A stretch of 64,000 nt of DNA from Streptomyces sp. NBC_00154 (lineage in GTDB: Bacteria; Actinomycetota; Actinomycetes; Streptomycetales; Streptomycetaceae), in NCBI RefSeq assembly GCF_026342835.1, contig NZ_JAPEMI010000005.1:1-64000 (forward strand), in the 5' to 3' direction. Below are positions 1 through 8,106 of this stretch, piece after piece (position 1 is the first letter of the stretch; each line of letters starts with the position of its first letter). Made by a program: the position numbers and the translations under genes. The notes below the pieces were generated by a model, which ran no database searches, was not told the origin of the DNA, and was given only the letters and a program-made list of their open reading frames with translations.

Positions 1-69
1 AGCTAGGCCTCGTTCCTGCGGGCCCAGGACCGGATCGATCGTTCACAGTCACGGCACTAACATGCTCGG

Positions 70-399
70 ATGCCTACCGAACCTACCTCCGCCGTGCCGC
101 CGGATCTGGTCCGACGGATGGTGCGCACGACTTTCGGGGGGCGCGCGACCGAACCACAGCCGCTGGCGGCCGGCGCCTGGTCTCAGGCGTTTGAGCTGAC
201 CATCGACGACGTGGAGGTGGTACTGCGTATCGGCGCGCACGGTACGGATTTCGCCAAGGACGAGCTTGCCGCCCGCTTTGCAGGACCCAACCTGCCGGTC
301 CCGCCGGTGCTGGCGAGGGGCATGGTCGACGCCTGGCAGTATGCGATCTCGGCCCGCGCGCACGGGACCGGGTTCGACGACCTGTCCGCTTCCGACGTG
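70..399 (+). pseudogene. 5' part of a split hygromycin-B-kinase-like phosphotransferase gene
   Basis: These 110 codons encode the N-terminal lobe of an antibiotic phosphotransferase. The stretch around FAKDELAARF, LPVPPVL and YAISARAHG resembles the aph(4)/hygromycin B kinase family (family resemblance from memory). At codon 110 (S-D-V, 391-399) the gene is interrupted by a Tn3-family transposon. The catalytic half continues at 11873. Joining 399 to 11873 keeps the frame and gives a 322-codon protein, the normal length for this family. In the present sequence the frame runs on into transposon DNA to a stop at 595-597, giving an inactive 175-residue product without the catalytic HGD loop. Seen: split and frame. 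Inferred: aminocyclitol substrate. Confidence 0.85.
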
Positions 400-400
400 C

Positions 401-425
401 GGGTGCCGGTAACAACCGTGTCACC
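401..425 (+). repeat. Left terminal inverted repeat of the Tn3-family transposon
   Basis: It begins GGGTGCC and contains TAAC, CGTGT and ACC at the same offsets as the reverse complement of the right end. I count about 19 matches in 25 positions. The preceding GACGTG (394-399) recurs directly after the right end. The IS1182-type relic starts immediately inside the repeat. Confidence 0.8.
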
Positions 426-644
426 GATCCTGCTGGCTTATTCCGTGCCCAGCGGGGCTGACGGCTCGTTGGCCAGGACAGTAGCGGCCGTCTTGGCGTT
501 CCCGGTCGCGGGTGGGGTGTGGAATAGCAGCACGGGGCCCGTACCCGCTGGCGATGCGAGCCACCTTGCCCGACTCGGCCTCTCCCTCGCCGCGTGACCG
601 AGCAAAACCAGCAGGATCGTCACCAGCCGCAAACGGCGGTGATC
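426..644 (+). mobile_element. Internally deleted relic of the IS1182-type element
   Basis: This 0.22-kb sequence is a shortened, inverted copy of the intact element at 2770-4669. Positions 440-526 match the region upstream of its transposase start. About 528-560 match the part coding for GPYPLA near the N-terminus. After a deletion, about 562-596 code for the transposase C-terminus ending LSLAA-stop. The right end, with GATC at 641-644, matches the terminal repeat of the full copy. The left terminal repeat is cut off where the Tn3 inverted repeat begins. It has no coding capacity of its own but could be mobilised in trans if both ends worked. Confidence 0.8.
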
Positions 645-696
645 TTGTCTAGTCCGGTTACCGACGCGGTGCCGGTGACACGGACTACCAGCCAAC

Positions 697-732
697 TTTC
701 CAAAAGAATTTCTGCAAAAATACTTTTGGAAA
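697..732. promoter_or_regulatory. Palindromic operator upstream of the ArsR-type regulator
   Basis: A perfect 10-bp inverted repeat, TTTCCAAAAG (697-706) and CTTTTGGAAA (723-732), is separated by 16 bp. It lies 27 bp before the start of the regulator gene in an unusually A+T-rich stretch. Position and symmetry fit autoregulation by the winged-helix dimer encoded next. Binding is inferred. Confidence 0.65.
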
Positions 733-759
733 ATCTCTGGTTCGCCCTACTCTCCCGTC

Positions 760-1404
760 ATGGTCAGCGAAGAGCAGAAACGCGTACTCGATCCCGAGCA
801 GGACGCAGCAGCCCTGAAGGCACTCACGCACCCGCTTCGTATCCGGTTGCTCGGGATGCTGCGGCAGGACGGCCCGGCCACCGCGAGTGAACTCGGGGTC
901 AAGGCCGGGGAGTCATCCGCTTCCACCAGCTATCACCTGCGGGTGCTGGCGAAGTACGCGTTCGTCGCCGAGGCCGAGCACCGTGACGGGCGGGAGCGCC
1001 GCTGGCGATCGGTGCACTCCCTGACCTCCTGGAGCAACAAGGCAATGCAAGCCACACCGGGCAGCCGCGCCCATGTCAGCTTGTCCCGCAGGGCCCAGAT
1101 TGAGCACCTGGAGGCTTCTCTCGCCCGGCACGAGGCCGACATCGCCGACGGGCGGCTGGGCCAGGAGTGGGTGGAGCCTTCCGGGATCGGCGACTTGATG
1201 CCCCGCCTGACCCCCGAGTCGCTCACCGAGCTCTGCGAGGTGCTCGACCGGAAGCTGGAGGAACTGACCACCCGCGATGCGGGAGATCCGCGCGCAGTGC
1301 AGGTCATGTTCCTCACCGCCGGGCTGCCCCTGGCTCCGCGCGACGCCGGCTCTGAGCCGGACACCTCTGCCCCGGCAGGGACAGATGCCCAGGACGCGTC
1401 ATGA
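760..1404 (+). CDS. ArsR-type winged-helix transcriptional regulator
   Basis: A 214-residue cytoplasmic regulator. Residues about 15-85 form a winged-helix domain: the dimer helix LKALTHPLRIRLL, the stretch ATASELG, and the recognition stretch STSYHLRVL typical of ArsR/HTH_20 proteins. The C-terminal half is helical and could hold the ligand site. No metal-binding cysteines are visible, so a drug or metabolite ligand is more likely than a metal. No clear ribosome binding site precedes the ATG at 760, so translation may be leaderless. Its stop overlaps the exporter start (ATGA), so the two genes are co-translated. It probably represses the pair through the palindrome at 697-732. Confidence 0.85.
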   Translation: MVSEEQKRVLDPEQDAAALKALTHPLRIRLLGMLRQDGPATASELGVKAGESSASTSYHLRVLAKYAFVAEAEHRDGRERRWRSVHSLTSWSNKAMQATPGSRAHVSLSRRAQIEHLEASLARHEADIADGRLGQEWVEPSGIGDLMPRLTPESLTELCEVLDRKLEELTTRDAGDPRAVQVMFLTAGLPLAPRDAGSEPDTSAPAGTDAQDAS

Positions 1405-2750
1405 CCGGGCCACTGGACATACGCACCGCACGCCGCCGCTACGTCACGGTCTGCGTTCTGTTCTGGCTGCCGCTAGGACTGACCATCGCTCCGCTGATCC
1501 TGCTGTTCACCGAGCGAGGCATGCCCATGGTGACCATCGCGGGCTTCTTCGCCGCGCACTCCCTCACGGCCGCCGCGCTGGAACTGCCCACCGGAGGACT
1601 GTCCGACGTCCTGGGACGCCGTGTGGTGCTGGCTGCCGCCGGCCTTCTGAACCTGGCCGCCTTAACCCTCCAAGGCCTGGGAACTACTCCCTGGCTGCTC
1701 GGACTCGGCATGGCCCTGATGGGCGCAGGCCGTGCCCTGTCCAGCGGACCGGCCGAAGCGTGGTACGTCGACACCGTCCACGCGCACTCCGGACCCGACG
1801 CAGACCTGCGCACCGGACTGGCCCGCGGCGGCTCCGCGACATCCGCCGCCCTCGCAACCGGCACCCTGTTCGGTGGTGCCCTTCCCTGGCTGCTCGGACT
1901 CGGGCCCGACCTCGGCGCCCGAATGAGCAAGGCAACTTCCGATCTGGTGCTGCCCCTTTCCGTCCCGCTGCTGCTGGGCGCGGCGGTCGAGATCGCCTTC
2001 GTCCTGTACGTCTTGACTGCTCTGCCCGAGCCGCCCCGGCCAAGGACCAGCCTGCGCGAGGTACTCCGAGGCATCCCGGCCACCGTCATGGGCGGACTGC
2101 GGTTCGGGGGCCGCGACGCGCTGGTCCGCCGGGTACTCCTCACCGCAGCGGCCGCCGGCAGCGCCCTGGCCGCTATCGAACTGCTCACGCCAGGCCGTGC
2201 CGCAACCCTCACCGGCGCATCGGAGTCGGGGGCGGTGCTCTTCGCCGCACTCGCCTGCGCTGGATTCGTCTGCTCCGGGATCGGCAGCCACCTCGCACCG
2301 CTGGCCGCCCGGCTTGCGGGCAGTGGCGAGCGTGCAGTCATGGCGAGCCTCGGCACCAGCGCGAGCGGCCTGCTTCTGCTCGGGGCCACCGCAGCCTTCA
2401 CGACAGTGGGCTCCACGGTCCTCGCGGCCATCGGCTACGGCCTGGTCTACCTCGGGCTCGGCATAGCGGGACCGAGCGAGAACGACCTCCTGCACCGCCG
2501 TGTCGCCAGTTCGGGTCGCGCCACCGCGCTGTCCGTCCAGTCCCTCGCCCAGCAACTGATGGGAGCTCTCACCGGCTTGATCATTGGGGCCCTTCCCTCA
2601 GGCCCGCTGCCCTGGCTGCTGGGAGGCACAGTGCTGCTGGCAGGAGCCCTCCTATGGATTCACCGCAGCGGGCCCACATCCCCGACCCCGGCCCCAGCAT
2701 CTCAGCCGCATACCGTGTCGTCTTCCCCGAGCACGGCCGAACTGCCCTGA
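1401..2750 (+). CDS. MFS-family drug exporter
   Basis: A 449-residue integral membrane protein with about 12 hydrophobic segments and the major-facilitator signature between helices 2 and 3 (ELPTGGLSDVLGRR, residues about 58-71), in which the D-x-x-G-R-R motif is recognisable. It probably exports a small toxic compound by proton antiport. The gene overlaps the ArsR-type regulator by ATGA and forms a two-gene resistance cassette between two inverted IS1182-type sequences. Substrate is unknown; regulator-plus-MFS pairs of this layout are usually drug-efflux cassettes. It is full length with no visible damage. Confidence 0.85.
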   Translation: MTGPLDIRTARRRYVTVCVLFWLPLGLTIAPLILLFTERGMPMVTIAGFFAAHSLTAAALELPTGGLSDVLGRRVVLAAAGLLNLAALTLQGLGTTPWLLGLGMALMGAGRALSSGPAEAWYVDTVHAHSGPDADLRTGLARGGSATSAALATGTLFGGALPWLLGLGPDLGARMSKATSDLVLPLSVPLLLGAAVEIAFVLYVLTALPEPPRPRTSLREVLRGIPATVMGGLRFGGRDALVRRVLLTAAAAGSALAAIELLTPGRAATLTGASESGAVLFAALACAGFVCSGIGSHLAPLAARLAGSGERAVMASLGTSASGLLLLGATAAFTTVGSTVLAAIGYGLVYLGLGIAGPSENDLLHRRVASSGRATALSVQSLAQQLMGALTGLIIGALPSGPLPWLLGGTVLLAGALLWIHRSGPTSPTPAPASQPHTVSSSPSTAELP

Positions 2751-2769
2751 CCCTCCAGGTCAGAGGACT

Positions 2770-4669
2770 GATCACTGCCGTTTGCGGCTGGTGAAGATCC
2801 TGCTGGCTCTACTCGGATCACGCGGCGAGGGAGAGGTCGAGGCGGGCAAGGTGGCTGACGCGGGTACGGTCGAGCGGGTGGCCGTTCCACCAGGCATCGA
2901 GCCGAATGAGGTTGAGCGCAACGGCGGAGAAGACGTGCTCCAGATGGGTCTTCTGGAGACCGAGGTAGCGGGAACGTCTCATCCCGGTGACCGCGATGGC
3001 CTGGTGGATGGTTCCCTCCACGCCCGCGCGGGTTCCGTACTTGGCTCGCCACTGCTCGTCGGCCTGTTGAAGGCGAGCATGGTCGAGGGATTCTTGCAGC
3101 TCGCGGGGTTGCAGGGAGAGAGTCCGGCCGCCGGTCTTCGAGCGGGTGCACTGGTTGCGCACCGGGCAGGGGCGGCATGTCTCCTTGTCGAATTTGATGA
3201 CGATGGCCTTGGTGCCGCGCTGCGTGGCGGGGCTCCACCAGGTGCTGGTGTCCCCGCGTGGGCAGGTGGCCTGCCGCTTGTCCCAGTCGATGGTGAACGC
3301 GGTGCGGTCGAACCCGGCGCCGCCACGTGCCTGGGGTGAGCTGTTCAGCAGGACCGGAGTGACCAGGGTGACCCCGAAGTTCTTCTTCACGCCCACGATC
3401 AACTCGGCGGAGGCATAACCGGAATCGAGGAAGTGCTCGGCGGGCAGAAGATCACGGGCGGCGAGCATGTGATGGACCGGTTCGGTCATCTCCGCGTCGG
3501 TCACTGTGGCGTCGGTGGTCGCGATGCTGGTGATTTGGCGCGGCGGCGGTCCGTCAGCTCCAGGGATCATCGCCTGGCCGGTGGCCGCGTCCCGGTCATC
3601 GGTTTCATCGCAGGACTCACTGATGTGGACCTTGTACCCGGTCCACCAGGAGCCCTGCTTGAGGCCGTAGCGCGCGTCCGTGTCGTACGGGGAGGCCAGC
3701 CGCACCCTGCCGGGCGGGAGGTCTCCGCTCTCCCGCCGCTTCACCTCCGTCCCGGCCCCGGTCACGGTGCGGTGGTAGTTCTGCGTCCACACTGTGCGCA
3801 GGACCTGCACCGCCGGGAGTTCGCGCAGCCAGGCCGGCGCGTCAGGGGCGTGCACCGCCTCCAGCATTGCAAACCCGTCCCGGCCGTAGACCAGGGCCAT
3901 CTCCTCACGTTTGCTCGTAGAAGCCGGCGGATGCCAGGAGTGGGTCCGCGGGCCGTAGCGTTCGGCCCATTCCCGTACGGGCACCGCCTCGGCCAGCCAG
4001 TCCGGTGCCGCGCAGGCCAGCGCCTCCAGCGCGGCCCGCAGCGTCTCCCCGGCCAGCTCCAGCCTGTTCAGATCGCGTACCGCCGCCAGCACGCGGGTGG
4101 AATCCGTGCGCTGCTGGCCGCCCGCCTTCACCAGGCCCCGGTCCTTGAGCGCGGTCAGCAGCAGGTCGAGAGCTTTCTCCTCCATCCCGTGCTCGACCAG
4201 TCGCGTGCGGAACCCGGACAGCACCGAGGCGTCGAACCCGGGATCGTCCAGCTCCAGGCCGAGCGCATACTTCAGGTCCATGCTGTACCGCGCCCGATGC
4301 GCCGCCGCCCGGTCGGTGAGGTTCTCAGCGAACTGCAGCACCGTCACCAGCGCCAGCTGGCCCGGTGACCAGCCCGGCCGTCCTCTCGCTCCGAACGCCT
4401 CGGCGAACTCGGCGTCCGCGAACAGCTCGCCCAGCTCGTCACGTACTCGCATTGCCAGCGGGTACGGGCCCCGTGCTGCGACCGATCGCGCCACCTGCGC
4501 TGTCAGCTCGGGCACCTTCGGCCACGGCCACGGCTGCATCGACATTCCACACCCCACCCGCGACCGGGAACGCCAAGACGGCCGCTACTGTCCTGGCCAA
4601 CGAGCCGTCAGCCCCGCTGGGTACGGAACAAGCCTGCAGGATCGCCACCAGCCCCAAACCGGGTGGATC
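2770..4669 (-). mobile_element. Intact IS1182-type insertion sequence
   Basis: The terminal inverted repeats of about 34 bp start GATC at 2770 and end GATC at 4669. Both ends share GATC, then GTTTG, GGCTGGTG and GATCCTGC at equal spacing. Length is 1.9 kb with a single transposase gene. Its right end is about 50 bp before the tnpA start codon of the host transposon, so it may have altered tnpA expression. A deleted, inverted copy lies at 426-644. Confidence 0.8.
2818..4557 (-). CDS. IS1182-family transposase
   Basis: A 579-residue DDE transposase. An N-terminal DUF772-type helical domain covers residues about 40-125. The catalytic RNase-H-like core has D152 (RTDSTRV), D378 (LDSGYAS) and E514 (AGVEGTIHQ), at the spacing expected for IS1182. 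A Cys cluster (about 432-470, CPRG, CRPCPVRNQC) is typical of the insertion domain. The frame is full length without stops, so the protein may be active. A second in-frame methionine (residue 6) could be the real start. Confidence 0.9.
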   Translation of the reverse strand: MGCGMSMQPWPWPKVPELTAQVARSVAARGPYPLAMRVRDELGELFADAEFAEAFGARGRPGWSPGQLALVTVLQFAENLTDRAAAHRARYSMDLKYALGLELDDPGFDASVLSGFRTRLVEHGMEEKALDLLLTALKDRGLVKAGGQQRTDSTRVLAAVRDLNRLELAGETLRAALEALACAAPDWLAEAVPVREWAERYGPRTHSWHPPASTSKREEMALVYGRDGFAMLEAVHAPDAPAWLRELPAVQVLRTVWTQNYHRTVTGAGTEVKRRESGDLPPGRVRLASPYDTDARYGLKQGSWWTGYKVHISESCDETDDRDAATGQAMIPGADGPPPRQITSIATTDATVTDAEMTEPVHHMLAARDLLPAEHFLDSGYASAELIVGVKKNFGVTLVTPVLLNSSPQARGGAGFDRTAFTIDWDKRQATCPRGDTSTWWSPATQRGTKAIVIKFDKETCRPCPVRNQCTRSKTGGRTLSLQPRELQESLDHARLQQADEQWRAKYGTRAGVEGTIHQAIAVTGMRRSRYLGLQKTHLEHVFSAVALNLIRLDAWWNGHPLDRTRVSHLARLDLSLAA

Positions 4670-4720
4670 TTTACTGGAGTGGCCGTTCTGACCAGGGGAT
4701 CTCCGGCATGATGTGCAGCC

Positions 4721-7703
4721 ATGGGCCGGCAGCCGGTGGGCATGGACGAGCTGGTCGAGCACTGGACGGTGCTCGATGACGAGTTGGAGCTTGTCGCGGG
4801 GAAGCGCGGTGCGACGCGTTTGGGCTTCGCGCTGCTGCTGAAGCACTACACGCAGCACGGACGGTTCCCCCGGGGCCGGGCGGAGCTCCCGGATGAGGTG
4901 GTCGCCTTCATCTCCAGGCAGATGAAGATGCCGGCTGCGGAGTTCGACTCCTACCAGTGGACCGGCAGCACGATCGAGTACCACCGTGCGCAGATACGTG
5001 AGCACCTGGGGTTCCGGGTGTGTTCGGTGCAGGACGCGGAGAAGCTGACGGCCTGGCTGGCGGCCAATGTCGCGCACGCGGAGCGGAATGCCGACCGGGT
5101 GCGCGAGGAACTGCTGAAGCACTGCCGCGAGGAATCCATCGAGCCGCCGACGCCGGACCGGATCACCCGGATGGTCCGCTCGGCCCTGCACACCGCGGAG
5201 GAGACCTGGTTCGCGCGCATCGCTGCGCGGCTGACGGCGGAGGTGCGGGCCAGGGTCCTCGCCCTGGTAGCGGCCGCTGACGATGCCGAGGTGGAGCAGG
5301 ACGGCGCCGCGGCAGAGGACGGTGAGTGGGTGCTGGCTCTGGCCAAGGCGATGCCGGGCAACGTCAGCCTGGAGTCGATGCTGCGGGAGATCCGCAAGCT
5401 GACCGCGATCCGGGCGATCAGCCTGCCCTCGTTGCTGTTCGCAGACGTAGCGCCGAAGGTGCTGGCCTCCTGGCGGCAGCGGGCGGCCGTCGAATCGCCG
5501 TCTCACCTGCGCCGCCGGTCGGACGAGGCGGCCGTGACCCTGCTGTCCGCGCTGCTGGTGGAGCGGGCGCGCGAGGTCACCGACTCGCTGGTGGACCTGC
5601 TGATCGCCACGGTGCACCGGATCGGCGCACGCGCCGAGCAGAAGGTGACGAACGAGCTGATCAACGCCTTCAAGCGGGTGTCTGGCAAGGAGAACATTCT
5701 GTTCACCATCGCCGAGGCGTCCTTGGCCGCGCCGGACGGCGAGGTGCGCGAGGTGGTCTTCCCCGCTGTGCGGGGTGGCGAGCAGACGTTGAAGGAGCTG
5801 GTGCACGAGTACAAGACGAAGGGGCCGGTGTATCGGCGGACGGTGCAGACCACGCTGAAGGCGTCCTACACCAACCACTACCGCAAGGGCCTGATCGAGC
5901 TGCTGGGCGTGCTGGAGTTCCGCTCCAACAACTCCGCGCACCGCCCGGTCATTGACGCGTTGGACCTCGTGCAGCGGTACGCGAAGGCAGGGAATACCAC
6001 CTATTACCCGCTCGGGGAGAGCGCTCCGGAGCACCGCGGCACCACCGGGCAGTGGGCGGAGCTGGTGCACCGGGCGGACAAGCGGGGCCGACGCCGGATC
6101 GTGCGCATGGTCTATGAGGTGGCCACCTTCCAGGCCCTGCGTGAGCAACTGCGGTGCAAGGAGGTGTGGGTGGTCGGCGCCGGGCGATGGCGCAACCCGG
6201 ACGAGGACCTGCCCAAGGACTTCGAGGCCCGCCGCACCGAGCACTACGGAGAGCTGCGCAAGCCGCTGGACCCGGCGGTGTTCACCACGTCTCTGCGGGA
6301 GGAGATGGAGCAGGCCCTGGCCGACCTCGATGAAGCCCTGCCGGAGCTGGACTGGGTGGAGGTCAAGGAGCGCAAGGCCGGGGCGATCAAGTTCAACGCG
6401 CCGGAGGCGCAGGAGGAGCCGCGCAACCTGCGCCGGGTCAAGAACGAGGTGAGCCGCCGTTGGAACGCAGTGCCGCTGATCGACATGCTCAAGGAAGCGG
6501 TATTGCGGACCGGTTGCCTGAACGCAGTCGCCTCGGTGGCCGGCAGCGGGCACCTGGCGCCCGAGGTGTTGGCCGAACGGCTGATGCTTGCGATCTACGC
6601 CTACGGGACCAACACGGGGATCCGGTCGGTGGCCGGCGGTGCACACGGCCACACCGAGGAGGAGATCCGCTACGTGCGGCGCCGCCACCTGACCCCGGAG
6701 GCGGCCCGGCAGATCGCCATCGAGATCGCCAACGCCACCTTCGCCGCCCGCGACGCGGGGCTGTGGGGCGCCGGGTCGACGGCGGTGGCCTCGGACTCCA
6801 CGCACTTCCGCTCGTGGGACCAGAACCTGTTCACCGAGTGGCACTCCCGCTATGGCGGCCGCGGCATCCTGGTGTACTGGCACGTCGAGCGGGGGTCGGT
6901 GGTGGTGCACTCCCAGACGCTGCGGGCCTCCGCCTCGGAGGTCGCGGCGATGGTCGAGGGCGCCATCCGGCACGGCACCACGATGAGCGTCGAGGGCAAC
7001 TATGTAGACAGCCATGGCCAGTCCGAAATTGGCTTTGGGATCACGCGGCTGCTGAACGTGGACCTGCTGCCGCGGATCAAGCAGATCAACCGGGTGCGGT
7101 TGTACCGGCCGACCGCCGGCGAGCCCGGCGCCTACCCGAATCTTCAGGCGGCGTTGACCCGGCCGATCCGCTGGGACGTCATCAACGCCAACTACGACCA
7201 GGTCATCAAGTACGCCACCGCGATCCGCACCGGCACCGCCTCCACCGAGGCGATCCTGTCCCGCTTCACCCGGGCCGCCTCCCATCCGGCCTACCAGGCG
7301 ATGCTGGAGATCGGCCGCGCCCAGCGCACATTGTTCGTCGCCCGCTACCTCCTCGACCGGGACCTCCAACGGGAGATCGAGGAGGGACTGAACGTGGTGG
7401 AGTCCTGGAACGCGGCGAACGCGGTGATCTATTACGGCAAGGGCGGGGAGATTTCCTCCAACCAGCGCGAAGAGGTGGAGATGGCGGCGCTGTGCCTGCA
7501 GATCCTCCAGGCGTCGCTGGTGTACGTCAACACGCTGATGCTCCAGGACGTCCTTGCCGAGCCCACCTGGGCCGAGCTGCTCGGCCCCCGCCGACCGCCA
7601 CGGCCTGACCCCGCTGTTCTGGTCCCACGTGCGCCCCTACGGCGAAGTCAGGCTCGACCTCACATCCCGCCTCGCCATCGGCCCCGCGGGAGCGGGCCGA
7701 TGA
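4721..7703 (+). CDS. tnpA: Tn3-family transposase TnpA with a frameshift near its C-terminus
   Basis: About 990 residues when corrected. It has the DUF4158-type N-terminal DNA-binding region and the Tn3 catalytic domain, with D about 692 (SDSTHFRS), D about 762 (YVDSHGQSE) and E about 918 (NQREEVEMAAL). The ATG at 4721 is the first start after the IS end. At 7585-7589 a run of five C shifts the frame after ELLGP. In the +1 frame the expected Tn3 ending (LTPLFWSHVRPYGEV) follows and stops at 7701-7703. Without correction the frame runs on to 8101 into unrelated sequence. A real mutation, a sequencing error in the C run, or slippage are all possible. Confidence 0.85.
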
Positions 7704-7735
7704 CGGCGAGGCGGTGGGCCGCAATATCTGGTCCG

Positions 7736-7900
7736 TCATCGGCGTCCGCGCAGTGCCCGCACGACCTCCGCGACGGCCCGCAGGATGCTGGCGCGGTCCT
7801 GCGAAGCGGTGCCCTTCAGCGCCAGGCAGGTGATGGTCACCGCGGCGCTCGCGAGGATCACCAACCCGGCCAGCAGCACCGCCGCCCACCAGATGTCCAT
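7736..7900 (-). CDS. Small single-span membrane protein, 54 residues
   Basis: Reading the minus strand gives a 54-codon gene starting ATG at 7900 after a good ribosome binding site (GGGAGAGG, about 8 bases upstream). The product starts MDIWWAAVLLAGLVILAS, has one hydrophobic segment (residues about 4-27) and then a basic amphipathic tail rich in Arg. It is divergent from the NACHT gene, sharing a 206-bp intergenic region with it, and lies inside the transposon. I do not recognise the family. A membrane effector or partner for the NACHT protein is only a guess from context. Confidence 0.6.
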   Translation of the reverse strand: MDIWWAAVLLAGLVILASAAVTITCLALKGTASQDRASILRAVAEVVRALRGRR

Positions 7901-8106
7901 GTGTCAGTCCTCTCCCTAGCGGCCTTACCCGCCCCGGACGAGGCGGCCACGAGCACCCTCGCCACCACCCCCGAGGGTCGGCCATGGATATCGGATCGCC
8001 GGATTTCCGGCCGCAAGCCCCCAGGTCACAGCGCCGTCCGGTCCTGGGTCGCCGGATCACGCCGGATCGGATCAGCCCCCAAGCGGAAAGGGAGGAAGTG
8101 AGCACG

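Noticed and set aside
2584..3339. Plus-strand frame across the MFS end and IS element
   Set aside because: It runs antisense through the IS1182 transposase gene and out of frame with the MFS gene; no domain and no ribosome binding site.
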